A stretch of 64,000 nt of DNA from Cyclina sinensis (Eukaryota; Mollusca; Bivalvia; Venerida; Veneridae): the NCBI GenBank assembly GCA_012932295.1, contig JAAONU010000008.1, forward strand, positions 38,244,949 to 38,308,948, in the 5' to 3' direction. The position numbers were made by a program, and so were the translations under genes. Within the stretch, counting starts at the first letter, position 1. Each line of letters begins with the position of its first letter. Shown here piece after piece: positions 48,201 through 57,905 of this stretch. Under the pieces are notes generated by a model, which saw nothing but the letters and a program-made list of their open reading frames with translations, did not search any database and was not told where the DNA came from.

Positions 48201-49854
48201 GAAAACAACACCTTACTTACCAGACCAGTGGAGATCAAACTATATTGAAAGCTTTCAGGAAAAATATAGGAAATTACTTGAGGATGCCAGGATACAAATT
48301 AGAGAATTCGAGCATCGAATGAATAGGCAAAGAAGAATGTCACCAAAAGAGATCGAGGACTTTCTTCAGCGTTGTGATGAAGGGTCATTTGATCAGGCTT
48401 GGGTTGAATTTAAGCCCAAATCTTCCACAAGGTCAAATCAGGATTTTTTGTCGGATGCAGTTGAGGCTTTGAAAGATGTATGTTTTTCTGGTAGACATTT
48501 ACTGCGGTTTGATGAAAATTGCAGACTGGCCGATTTCAGAATACTTGAGGATAAGCACATTAACCATCCCTTTGAAAAGTTTTCTGATCTGGAAATAGCT
48601 AGATTAAAAGACTTGATGAATGATGTTATAACGACAGTTAAGTCTGAATATGATTCTGAAAAGTTCAATTTTGTAAATAGAAATCCATCACTTTCGTACT
48701 CATCTAGAATACCAAAGAAAATTCTGTTACGCGTTGAGAAAAATTTAAGCGCTCGACTTCAGTCTGAAGATCCGTTACATGGTATAAGCAACCAATTCAA
48801 AATAGATCTTTTGTCTTGTGTTGCGATGAGTTGTGTTCATGAAATGAAGAGAATATTTGAAAGAGATCATGACGCGGTAGCAGAGTATATGAAAGGACAT
48901 TTACGTACGTTAATGTTCTCAAAAATAAAGCTGGAAAATAATCTGTCAATGGCTATTTTTGGTCTTATAGACCAGAGTATAAAGCATAACTTTAACGATC
49001 AAATTCTATTTCTAATGTTAGATGGAATGCAACGATCAGTTTACAAACAAAGTATAACCTCAAAGAGGCTATTGATTGGCAGTTGCATGAAGTTTTTCAT
49101 ATCAGAAAATCGTGATGACATAATGATTGAATACATCCAGTACCCCAAGTCTGCTCTGAAGAGTTATCTTAAATTGCTTGTGGATAAATATATATCTGAA
49201 GTTTTTCTGGAATATGATTTTCAGTTTTACATTCGCCGTGCAATAGACAATGTGTGGAAGGTGTTTGAGGAAGTTTGGAGGGACTTTGAGATTTCTGAAG
49301 GTGAACAAGAGGAAAGTTTATCACAATCAAAAGTTATCAAAACGATTATATCACGTATAGATATACCCAGTATTATAAAAGACATGGCATATGAAAGATT
49401 TAAGAGGTTAGTGAAAGGTAGCAATACTGTGAACTTCAAAACGCTGAAAGACATGATGTTGCATTACGTTGAAAGTTTCATTAGAGAAAAAGTGACTGAA
49501 CTTCAGCAACCAATTCTTGAGAAAAAGAATAAATTTATTTCGATTTTGGCTGACACATTAACTGAGAGGTTAATTGGTTGCTTACACAGATGTCCTCTTT
49601 GCAGGGAAATTTGTTTATTGTCAGAAGGTCATAGTAGTAGTCATATCTTTTTACACAGATTGAAATACACAGACAGTGATTTCCATCACAGGACTGAAGA
49701 CATCTGCAGCATTTGGAAATGGATTTCTTACCAGAAAAGAGATATTCTTTCGACAAGAAAGCTTCAAATGTTTGAAACCGTTCCAGACGAATGGAAATTC
49801 ATATCCAAAAAGGAAGTTCTTTCTAATATCGAAGATCTTTTTGGGCTCAAATAG
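45289..49854 (+). CDS. very large inducible GTPase-like protein (VLIG/GVINP1 family), copy 1
   Basis: This is a large cytosolic GTPase of the VLIG/URGCP family; vertebrate members are interferon-induced. It has 1521 residues on one exon, against about 2,400 for vertebrate VLIG1. The N-terminus (LLCTLGLKAYYPEQL) and HPLD at about 97-100 with CRLAVPF and YLWPLR match the family's N-terminal region. The G domain has P-loop GIQSSGKS (about 646-653), GRCTRGAF with T672, and DTEGL (D701). HHNVD stands in the place of the family's VHQNV segment, followed by IIAFDVV and PMAP. The C-terminus has CPLC...C (C1435, C1438, C1442) with three His, a likely metal site. The frame is open from 45268, but that codon is GTG; ATG at 45289 has G at +4. 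A 3' splice site (TTTCTACAG) ends at 45187. Confidence 0.9.
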   Translation: MATEKMNLDQLLCTLGLKAYYPEQLSRDHLYQLTNKTLKRDKKEDTPLVWQFIQDIVLYNYNARNIENKVTQTKNISMSGFRQRHVHQKSDITSCIHPLDIIVSVFLCCEPTARQDLVMHMWTCRLAVPFILRLYKNLPASVYLWPLRSIIGQVVEKNEFFERQLIKESMDCMGFVRVGENNTWSKSYLLDCLIWGPDKTHSTFIHRDSEGSKSTRSFCVDGLVEIAWYLPNEETEERFSGPKVLLNLRGDSREHHSQTKIIGEIASVTIVLTTVNDLSSSVPVIKDLIAHDSRVIILLSDRRTDLDKVSKIVEEFFFDIPIDELEILELEQKRLPEVLKFIHFNIKQMQQGSRKKISLSDFVKNMSSMTAFVDETDTDYKDAFESAKDILHEIITLDEESRKATLFPLQENYWKQWAQTERDYNRFHQLDDKKRETLNVESQEQLQVQMARIRADQYKYIDKNGISKPIDLFIQALFSFDNCHSKRNIFMRFLKLELDDISRRQLVPLNRNYQDLINKSAGAKEFEKVMINRKLGELDAVKSSLSFGLENIFREVGQIYEACEYQSRKTELRLSDKQMSVQQYKRLPKCLCHCLKDGYPFELVDGEARSIPPFWTKAVLSELESVLREDSTTSKKPTLHVISVLGIQSSGKSTLINVMFGLQFQVGAGRCTRGAFMLLVKVHESLSAALNEDVDYIAVIDTEGLRTAALSSVESLKHDNESSTFVIGLAHTTLINLMGENATYLQENLPIVVQAFLRMYLVHLHPRCTIVHHNVDKRNREKMLQQALILQSVLDQLTKRACETEKVPQKSFQDIIAFDVVEHTRYIPSLLEGVMPMAPISVGYSSEADSARIKLIEFLKPDDTHGGSCKYSVKSFSDHLFNLWNAILKDNFLYEFRTTTEVALRLEVDRKYLDILLSLIEDISTVVSEMTRQIQSGQINSDSAIRKLDAYLNKQVTKHQNTFKFFFDGQKKTTPYLPDQWRSNYIESFQEKYRKLLEDARIQIREFEHRMNRQRRMSPKEIEDFLQRCDEGSFDQAWVEFKPKSSTRSNQDFLSDAVEALKDVCFSGRHLLRFDENCRLADFRILEDKHINHPFEKFSDLEIARLKDLMNDVITTVKSEYDSEKFNFVNRNPSLSYSSRIPKKILLRVEKNLSARLQSEDPLHGISNQFKIDLLSCVAMSCVHEMKRIFERDHDAVAEYMKGHLRTLMFSKIKLENNLSMAIFGLIDQSIKHNFNDQILFLMLDGMQRSVYKQSITSKRLLIGSCMKFFISENRDDIMIEYIQYPKSALKSYLKLLVDKYISEVFLEYDFQFYIRRAIDNVWKVFEEVWRDFEISEGEQEESLSQSKVIKTIISRIDIPSIIKDMAYERFKRLVKGSNTVNFKTLKDMMLHYVESFIREKVTELQQPILEKKNKFISILADTLTERLIGCLHRCPLCREICLLSEGHSSSHIFLHRLKYTDSDFHHRTEDICSIWKWISYQKRDILSTRKLQMFETVPDEWKFISKKEVLSNIEDLFGLK

Positions 49855-49976
49855 AGGCTATGAGAGCGATGATATTACAGAAAGTTAGTTCATTTCTAAT
49901 ATTCATACTTATTTTCTAAAGTAATACATGTATTGCCGTAGTGCGTTAAACCCAGTCTACCGTATGGCATATTGTT

Positions 49977-50911
49977 TAGGGATGGGAACGAATATTCGAA
50001 TATTCGAAAATTGACTGAATGTTCGAATCTGAAAATCAAATTAGAATATTCTATAATGAGCTTTTTTTTCAAATAAGGCATCGTTGCTTTTTATAAATGT
50101 AAGCATTCTGATTATGCAAAAAAATATATCTGTTTAATATGGTGTTTGTTTATCGCGTGTCAGAAATGATCCAATTAACAATAAAATTGCAATGCACAAT
50201 TGGCAGGGGCAATCGTTACGGATTAACAGTTTGCAACAGGCGTAATTGTGATACTTTTTAATCTTTTGTTCATTTCAATTGATGGATCCCTGATCCGTCA
50301 AATTTGCATGATTTAACAATGAAGTACAGTTATATTTTCACCACAAACACGTATGCAACAAAGGAGCACATGGTAAAGTTTGTGGGTAAAATATATTGTT
50401 ATAAGATTTAAGGGTCATGCTGTGGATCGATGAATTGGCGCCCGTTTATTTCACAAATTTTAGAAGTTGTTTGTCTCACAATATTCAAGGATTAACGTCC
50501 ATATTTTACGAAAATGAACAACCAGTCACTCTTATAACTCTGTTGATATTATTTTTTTAGCTGCCCAATCAGTAGAATAGCTCAACTATTTTCCTCTTAT
50601 AGGTATATTTTAAAAAAAATATATCCTCGCTTTTTGTTTGATCATCGCTTAACAATATTGAAATAAACTGTAAAAATACCTCCCTCGCGTGTTTGGATTT
50701 ATTTCACGCGGTTTTAAAACTTCAATAAACCAGGCCATTTCTACGCCTTTTCTACATAATACATAGCAGTTTCCCCGACAATGTACAGGTGATAAAACAG
50801 TTTTAATGTTGGGATACCAAAATTCGGGTAACTGACTGAACTGAAAAAAACGAATATTCGAATATAATCGAATATGACAAAGCGATTTATTAGCATTCGT
50901 TCCCATCCCTA
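49977..50911. mobile_element. non-autonomous hAT-like element, 935 bp
   Basis: Termini TAGGGATGGGAACGAAT and the exact inverse ATTCGTTCCCATCCCTA are flanked by the perfect 8-bp duplication ATATTGTT (49969-49976, 50912-50919). CGAATATTCG motifs repeat near both ends. It encodes no transposase. It fills most of the gap between the two VLIG genes. Confidence 0.85.
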
Positions 50912-50989
50912 ATATTGTTATAAACATGCTTTTATGCTTAGATAAGTCATGAAATGATCGAAACTTTTGATTCAACTCAAGCAAAAGAA

Positions 50990-51180
50990 AAAAAAACATA
51001 TCGTCCAGAGCCCTGAAATTTGGTGTGCAGCATTGTATAATTGCTCAACAAAAATGTTTTTTTCATTATTGACCCTTCCCTGAACGAGACATGTTTTATT
51101 TAAAGATATGTAAGAAAAACCTTAAAACTGTAGTATTTGGCATCCATTATTTTGTTACAGACTTCTACATTGTGTCCGGG
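50990..51180. repeat. fragment of repeat family C
   Basis: GAAATTTGGTGTGCAGCATT and ATATGTAAGAAAAACCTTA resemble one 180-bp unit of the copy at 35201. Confidence 0.5.
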
Positions 51181-51387
51181 TTATTTCTGAGCAACACTTT
51201 TGAAATTAAATGGAAGTTAATAGGAAACTTTAGCACCAGGAGGAAATGACCGGTAACTGCTGTTGTTTATGAAATAAATGTTTGTTTCCTTTGTTGATTT
51301 TAATCGTTTCCTTTCTGTTGCTATTAACTTAACTTAAAGTCTATGTTAGAAATTTCGGTACATAATTGTGAAAATTATATATTTTTC

Positions 51388-51389
51388 AG
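51388..51389 (+). other. 3' splice site before the VLIG copy 2 coding exon
   Basis: TATATTTTTCAG ends 18 nt before the ATG, so the 5' UTR begins in an upstream exon that I cannot place. Confidence 0.5.
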
Positions 51390-51407
51390 ATAGATATACA
51401 TGCAAAG

Positions 51408-54400
51408 ATGGATTTAAAGACGTTGCTCTCAGAAACAGAGCTCTTGGACATTTTCCCTGGCCGTCTTAGAAGGCAAGACCTCTTTGCATTATCTCTTAGT
51501 GATTTTACCAACGTCAAAGATTCAAAACCAAAAGCTTTGTTTGCAAACTTTGTCAGTGGCCTGTTACACTATAACAGTAACTGCAGATTCATAGATGTTG
51601 AACCGCTGAGTACAGCACATGCTGGGTTCAGATCGCGTATGACAACGTCACGTGCTTCAAAAGCAAAATCACGCCTTATACATCCACTTGATTTGTCAAC
51701 ACTGCTGTTTTTATCTTGTGATCCTGTCGCCAGACAGGATATTGTGTGTCGTTTCTGGAACTGTAGACATGCCTTTCCTTTTATTGTTCAGTTTGAGCAA
51801 CTTACATCGCCAAAACTGTATATTTGGCCTTTTCGAGGACTTGTAGCTAAGTACGCTGAACATGGACCAGATGAAAGAGCAGAACAGGAAGTTGCACAGT
51901 TGAAATTTAAAGTTGTTTCTTTTCTCAGATTCAGCGAATGTGACATTTCAAAATCGGACATATTAAACTCTTTCATAAACCGGTCTACCAAAGGCTCATC
52001 GGTGTTCTTTCACAGAAACTGTACGGGTAGTGTTGAAGCAAGGAGTGAGATCACTGAAGGAATTGTAGAAGCATTTCCATATATCTATGGCATACAAGAC
52101 GGAGGGCCAACTTTATATCTTAATCTCCGTGGCAATGCTTCAAATTTCAGTACACAAAGGAACTTTCTTACCAATGTCTCAAACTTAACTGTAATATTAT
52201 TACAATCAAAAGACATTGAAGCAGTGAAAACTGTTTTTGTTGGTGAAACTATTAAGGTATTGCTTGTTTTAGATGTATCGGTTAATAATGACGAGGAATT
52301 CTTGATGTCAAAATTTCCTGAAATCGAACAAACCCCTTGGATACATCTCATTCCAATAAAAGATTTACGTTTGCCAGATATTGTGCATGAACTTACGTAC
52401 TTACTGTCTAAAATGAGAGACGCAGTGTTTCTAGATAGTTGTGTAGCAAAAGCTAAAGAATTGAATATAGATGTTGATGAGGATGATATAAAAGAAGAAC
52501 TTGCTGATGCAGAAAATGTTTCTGATCTTATTGGTGAGAGATATCACACTGAGTGTGTCCTTTTCCCAGTACAAGGGAAGGAATACTTAGAATTTGCTCA
52601 CGCTGATACAGAGTTTCATAAATTGAGATTTATTTCAAGATCCAATACTGTACATGGATACCGTGAAAGTTTACAAAATGATATGCACAAATGCCGTGAA
52701 GCTCAGTACAGATTGTCATTAAACGAATCATTGTCTGCACTTTTAAGCAAACGGTATAAGAACATACATTTTCACTTATTTCTCCGCTCTCTTAAACTAC
52801 ATTTGGAACACATTACCCGAGTGAGCGTCAATGTACTCTTCAAGGAATATAATGCATTGTTTTCAGCTATAAGAACGAGTAACCGTGGATCTAGCTATGA
52901 TAATTGGGGCCGAAAACTCAAAGAGCTGGATGAGAGAATGAATTCTAATTCCTTGTTAATTTCTGATTTTGTCAGGGAAATGGGACAAATATTTGAAGCA
53001 CGAAAATGGTACGAGAATCGAGTGTTTGTAGAAGTGCCAGTAATAACACCAGCAGAAGTTGAAACTGCAGTTTGTATTCTTTTAGAAGGATATCCAGTCG
53101 AGCTCATGGATGGAAGGTCATGTTCAGTGCCGCTCGAATGGATAAAAGCTGTTTTTGTCGAGTTGGGACGAGTTCTAGGAAAGGTTCGAGTGAAAGTAAT
53201 TTCAGTGCTGGGTGTAGAAAGTTCTGGAAAGTCCACTTTACTAAATGTCATGTTCGGTTGCGTATTTCCTGTCGGTTCGGGCCGATGTACAAGGGGTGCC
53301 TACATGTATCTTCAGAAAGTTATTCCTGATTCTACAGAAGTTGATTATATTCTTGTAATTGACACGGAGGGTTTGTATTCATCAGCAACTTACGTAGATG
53401 AAGCTGGAGTCCGTGACAAACTGGAACGTGAACTTGCAACTTTTGTCATAGGTTTGTCTAATATTACATTGGTAAACGTAATGGGGGAGAATGTTGATTA
53501 TTTGAAAGATATACTTCCAATATCTGTTTATGCCTTTCTAAGAATGAACTTAGTCGGACTTTTTCCAAAGTGTAAGCTTTTACATCACAATGTGGACAGA
53601 AGTAGGAAGCACGCCCTTGGACATCAAGCAAACGTATTCGAAAATGAGCTGGATAAGTATACTGTGGAGGCATGCTCACTAGAAAATGTTCAGATTAGAA
53701 GGTTTAAAGAAGTGATTCAGTTTGATCCAGCCTACGATGTTTATTACTTCCCATCATTGTTTGAAGCGACTTTACGCGAAACTGATTGCCAAGATACTGT
53801 CAGTGAGTTTTACAGTCGGGAAGCAATGAACTTAAAATGTGAGCTCTTGCAAGATAATACTTCAGTAACGATAAATGAATTAATTCGCAATGTAAATCGT
53901 CTCTGGAATGCTGTTAAGAGAGAAAATTTTGTCTTCGAGTTCAGAAACGTAATAGATGCTGAAGCAAGGGCTGTTCTAGACAGTAAACTTTGCGGATTTC
54001 AGTGGAGGATTAGAAATGACATTCAGCTTAAATATATTAAATTTCAAGAACTAGTTTGTAAAGCAGCATCAAAAGAAAACTTACAGACTCTCAAGGAACA
54101 GCTAAAGACAGATCTTGAATCACATGTGCAGTTGAATCGAGAACATTTTCTTGCTGGTTTCGACAATTTGGATGACACTTATGATACGGTGCTAGCAAAA
54201 ACTTTACAGCGACTACGGAGTAGTTGTCGAAGAGACTTGCTAATAATTACCAATGAAAGTGTACAAGAGGTACTGGATGCACTTGAGAGAGACATTCAGT
54301 TATGTGAACGGGAAATCAAATTTAAACAAGGTGACCGACAAACGGAAAAGTCTGTAGAGAGATATATTGAAAAACACGTTGCTGTAGATGACCATATATC

Positions 54401-56084
54401 AGACGATCTTTTTGATCCTGAAAAGCATTTTGAAGCCTGGGCGTGTTCGGAATTAACTGCAGAATGCACAGTGACTGAAGAGCAAATGGAAGCAGATGCA
54501 ATGGAATGTCTCTCTGCTATTTTTAGTACAAATCAGGCAGCTGTTGACGAAATTAGACCTCTGGGTGATAACGATTTAGTGACATTTTTACCTGTCAGAG
54601 ATCACTGGCCAACAGATACATATGAGACATGGAGAGATGAAAGAGAGACAGCTGATCAGTTAGTGAAACGTATCAATGACTATTGTTCAAAAATCATGTC
54701 TAATATAAAACATAGAAAACGATTTTATCACAGAACATTCTTTCGCGAAATTGCACTTTATGTAAAACACGAAAGACAAAGACTTGGGAAGAAACTGAAA
54801 GTAAATCTCAAATTTGATGTACAGTTGGCCGCTGCCGCATGTTCTCATCTTATAAAAGAATTAAGAATATTTGACACTGCAAAGGGTTTGATATCTTTTA
54901 ATATGATATCAAGCATAAAATCGTTTTTCGTTTCCAAGTGCTTAGAAAAAAAAGGCGGTATTACAAAAGCAGAACTTGTCGTCACGGGTTGTTGTAGCAT
55001 CATTGAAAATAGTATTGTTGAACAACTAACAGCTTCACAGACTGACAAGACCACATCTCCTTTGGCACTTCGCATCGTCAGTTTTATGATGGACCATTAT
55101 TCTTTCTTGCGATCGAAATTGGGTCTTACTTCCTTTGTTTGGAAACAGTTACTTCTTAAAAATGATTTGATACAATTACATGATTATCTAGTGTACCCAT
55201 CAGCAAGTATCAAATCTCAAATTTCAACTTTATTCGGAAAAGATATATCGGGAATTGAGACAGACGTACCAGGTGACGCTCTGTTGTTAGAAAGAATTAT
55301 CAGACCTCTGGTCAATGAACAGCTTGAACAGATTTGTCAGTTGCTGCTGTCCAGATCGCCATCAGAAATAGAGTTGAGTCTTGACAGTATGGCCAAGATT
55401 CTCAATTTTCTTGTTAGTAAACTTGAACAATATGTAGACATTTCAGGAATTTTCAAATACCAGTACTGTTGTGTAGAAATCTCAGACCCCGGTGTGTTTG
55501 TACAGATGATAGTTAATAAACTTCGGACGGACATCTTTCGTGACTGTCTTGCCACACAATTACACTACACTGTCCTGGAGAAGAATATGGTTCATGATGA
55601 CATAAGGCTTCAGGTTGTAAATTCAGTATATGTCTGCATTTTTGGGTGTGAAGAAAGGTGTAGATCGTGTGGTGCGCTTTGTGGCAATATCCAAAAGTTT
55701 CACAGCGAAAAGCACAGCGCATTGATACATATGCCAATCGGATTTAGAGACCTAGTGTCGAAAGAGGGAACAACTGTTTCGACAGCTATGTGTTTTGATG
55801 GAGGTGTAAGACATCATTCACTTGGAGCTGAATCATTTGGAATTAGAGCAGAGTCATTTCAAAGCAGACCTGTGTCAAATCAGAGGGAGTGGTTAGTCAC
55901 GTGTGATACGTCTGAAGAGAGTAACGTGTTTTGGAAATACATGTTTGCGACTCATGTCCGAGAACTGGCAAAAAAATCTGGTAAATTGGAACCCCAAAAC
56001 ATACCTGAATCATGGTGTAAAATTACACAAAATGAAGTTATACACTGGCTAGACAAGCAGATAAATAGAATACCAGATCTATAA
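51408..56084 (+). CDS. very large inducible GTPase-like protein (VLIG/GVINP1 family), copy 2
   Basis: A tandem paralogue of the gene at 45289, same strand, 1553 bp downstream, with 1558 residues on one uninterrupted exon. The ATG has a strong context (AAAGATGG). Order is conserved: N-terminal region with LLSETELLDIFPGRL, HPLD (about 92-95), CRHAFPFI and LYIWPFRGL; LYLNLRGN; G domain with GVESSGKS (about 602-609), GRCTRGAY with T628, DTEGL (D652), then LHHNVD and VIQFDP. Where copy 1 has the family's PMAP segment after this, copy 2 has an unrelated-looking acidic stretch (ATLRETDCQDTVSEFY). The C-terminus has CRSCGALC (C1418, C1421, C1425) followed by H1432, H1436 and H1441. After this it carries a longer Ser/Arg-containing tail than copy 1. 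No stops or frameshifts. Confidence 0.9.
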   Translation: MDLKTLLSETELLDIFPGRLRRQDLFALSLSDFTNVKDSKPKALFANFVSGLLHYNSNCRFIDVEPLSTAHAGFRSRMTTSRASKAKSRLIHPLDLSTLLFLSCDPVARQDIVCRFWNCRHAFPFIVQFEQLTSPKLYIWPFRGLVAKYAEHGPDERAEQEVAQLKFKVVSFLRFSECDISKSDILNSFINRSTKGSSVFFHRNCTGSVEARSEITEGIVEAFPYIYGIQDGGPTLYLNLRGNASNFSTQRNFLTNVSNLTVILLQSKDIEAVKTVFVGETIKVLLVLDVSVNNDEEFLMSKFPEIEQTPWIHLIPIKDLRLPDIVHELTYLLSKMRDAVFLDSCVAKAKELNIDVDEDDIKEELADAENVSDLIGERYHTECVLFPVQGKEYLEFAHADTEFHKLRFISRSNTVHGYRESLQNDMHKCREAQYRLSLNESLSALLSKRYKNIHFHLFLRSLKLHLEHITRVSVNVLFKEYNALFSAIRTSNRGSSYDNWGRKLKELDERMNSNSLLISDFVREMGQIFEARKWYENRVFVEVPVITPAEVETAVCILLEGYPVELMDGRSCSVPLEWIKAVFVELGRVLGKVRVKVISVLGVESSGKSTLLNVMFGCVFPVGSGRCTRGAYMYLQKVIPDSTEVDYILVIDTEGLYSSATYVDEAGVRDKLERELATFVIGLSNITLVNVMGENVDYLKDILPISVYAFLRMNLVGLFPKCKLLHHNVDRSRKHALGHQANVFENELDKYTVEACSLENVQIRRFKEVIQFDPAYDVYYFPSLFEATLRETDCQDTVSEFYSREAMNLKCELLQDNTSVTINELIRNVNRLWNAVKRENFVFEFRNVIDAEARAVLDSKLCGFQWRIRNDIQLKYIKFQELVCKAASKENLQTLKEQLKTDLESHVQLNREHFLAGFDNLDDTYDTVLAKTLQRLRSSCRRDLLIITNESVQEVLDALERDIQLCEREIKFKQGDRQTEKSVERYIEKHVAVDDHISDDLFDPEKHFEAWACSELTAECTVTEEQMEADAMECLSAIFSTNQAAVDEIRPLGDNDLVTFLPVRDHWPTDTYETWRDERETADQLVKRINDYCSKIMSNIKHRKRFYHRTFFREIALYVKHERQRLGKKLKVNLKFDVQLAAAACSHLIKELRIFDTAKGLISFNMISSIKSFFVSKCLEKKGGITKAELVVTGCCSIIENSIVEQLTASQTDKTTSPLALRIVSFMMDHYSFLRSKLGLTSFVWKQLLLKNDLIQLHDYLVYPSASIKSQISTLFGKDISGIETDVPGDALLLERIIRPLVNEQLEQICQLLLSRSPSEIELSLDSMAKILNFLVSKLEQYVDISGIFKYQYCCVEISDPGVFVQMIVNKLRTDIFRDCLATQLHYTVLEKNMVHDDIRLQVVNSVYVCIFGCEERCRSCGALCGNIQKFHSEKHSALIHMPIGFRDLVSKEGTTVSTAMCFDGGVRHHSLGAESFGIRAESFQSRPVSNQREWLVTCDTSEESNVFWKYMFATHVRELAKKSGKLEPQNIPESWCKITQNEVIHWLDKQINRIPDL

Positions 56085-56114
56085 ATTCATCTTTGCATTT
56101 TGTGTACCTCTAGT

Positions 56115-56120
56115 AATAAA
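56115..56120 (+). terminator. poly(A) signal of VLIG copy 2
   Basis: AATAAA lies 31 nt after the stop codon, implying a very short 3' UTR. Confidence 0.6.
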
Positions 56121-56659
56121 TCGTGAGAAACATTGCGTAGGTGACAGCCTTGAATAAGTTGTTGAGACATTTAAAGGAAGGGAAACCTCGCTATATAACA
56201 TATATAACAATATGTAGTATTGCAACTGTTTCTTTTATTTTCATTTTCCATGTCATGTCAGACTGAAATATCATGTCTCGAGCATGTAGAAGTAGGTAAA
56301 TAAGTTATTTAACTCAGTTGGAGAGACCATCTTAATCAAAGCTATTCGACTTAACGCTAAGGTTTAGGATTTATTTTGAGTTTAACTATTGGATATTTAT
56401 AAAAAAAAAATACTTGCTATTTTTGCTTTTACCCGCCGGGATTTTTTAAGTCATATGAAAAAAAAGTTACTGTTTTCTAAAGTCTGTTCAGAGCAAATAA
56501 TCTTTATCTGTATATTTTTGTTGATGGTATTCCAAGACTGTAATAATTTTAAACATTCATAGAAGTTAGCTCATGTAAGAAATTTGTTGAAGTATGAAGC
56601 AGAAATAGTTTATGTTCTTGTACAGTCAGGTAAATTGCTCTGTATATGTTTTTTTATGT

Positions 56660-57183
56660 CCCGAAAGGTGGCATATAGTAGTCGCACTGTCCATCCGTTT
56701 AATTCGTCTGTTTGTCCGTATGTGTATCCGTCCGTCCCATCTTCTGCGCTATTCCTCCTACAATTCTCAATTTATTTTCACCAAACTTTCACACAAAGAT
56801 CATTATGAAGTGCCACAGTGCGTATTGCAATTCAAATATTTTTGGTGGAGTTATTGTCCTTTGTTTAATTTTACTAAATATTTTCTTCTGTACGCAACTC
56901 CTCCTTCATTTTATTCGATCTTCACCAAACTTTCACAAAATGATCATTATCAAGTGCCTCAGCACATATACTCTGGCTTTTCGATTCAATTATTTTGGCA
57001 TCGTTATTGTCCTTTGTTTAATTTTTCTTAATATTCTGTGCACAACTCCTCCTACATTTCTTATGCTGTTTTCATCAATCTTTCAGAGAGTGATCACCAT
57101 CATGTGTCGTAGCGCATGTACAAAGGCTTTTGCGATTAGGTCATGTTTGGCAGAGTTACTGTCTTTTGCTTAATTTTGCATAA
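56660..57183. repeat. dispersed repeat with three units of about 140 bp
   Basis: A GTCCGT-rich leader is followed by three diverged units sharing CTCCTACATT, TTCACCAAACTTTCACA and TTATTGTCCTTTGTTTAAT. The overlapping ORFs of 139 and 153 codons come from this repeat. Confidence 0.7.
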
Positions 57184-57713
57184 TATTGTTTGTGAGCGCA
57201 AACATGTCAGTTTTGGAAATTTATTAATTTTACCAGCTATACAAATAGGTAAAGGACATGTTATTGTCTTACCCCAGGACCTATGGGTACATTGTTCAGT
57301 TCACAGACTGCAAAACATTTTGGCACAATTGATCAAGGTAACATCAAGTTACTTATATAAGCTACAATGACTGTGACCATTGCCATGTTCAGGGGGCATT
57401 CGTGTCTGTGACACATTTCTTGTTATACTTCAAAATGACTCATATCTACTTCAGCATAGTGTATGCGTTTATATCTATTGACTTTAAAGAAAATGTGGTC
57501 GAAACAAGTTAAGTCTTTAGAAAAATATTTGTTGATTTGTAAATTTGTAGATGTGTGTACCTTTTTGTTAGACTGTTCAAGTGATTTTTGCATACATTTT
57601 AGTAATGTAAGTCTGTATGACCTATGTAAACATGTTCAATGGCATACAGATATGTTTTAAAGGTACTTTATATTCAAAGCTTGTCATTTATATGAATAAA
57701 TTATATTTATTTT

Positions 57714-57905
57714 GTTACGGCCTAGTGCATACCTTCCTGTAATTGTATAAATTCAACCTCTGACAAATGCGTCAGGGAATCGATTCTTCTGCTCAGTGTT
57801 TAGAGTGTTGGCCTTCTATGCGCTAAGATTGGAGTTCGAATCCCGCTCTGGGTTGTCTTCTAAGATGCATTGCATTTTTCTGTTACGGACTTTCTTGTTC
57901 GTAAG
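57714..57905 (+). repeat. tRNA-derived SINE, family A copy 2
   Basis: Matches the copy at 1146 over its whole length. Box B GAGTTCGAATCCC is nearly canonical; box A is CTGCTCAGTGTTTAGAG. Confidence 0.8.

Noticed and set aside
49896..50999. Short ORFs between the VLIG genes
   Set aside because: They lie in or across the hAT-like element and show no transposase similarity.
56612..57173. Overlapping ORFs of 139 and 153 codons
   Set aside because: Both lie in a three-unit dispersed repeat and overlap in different frames.
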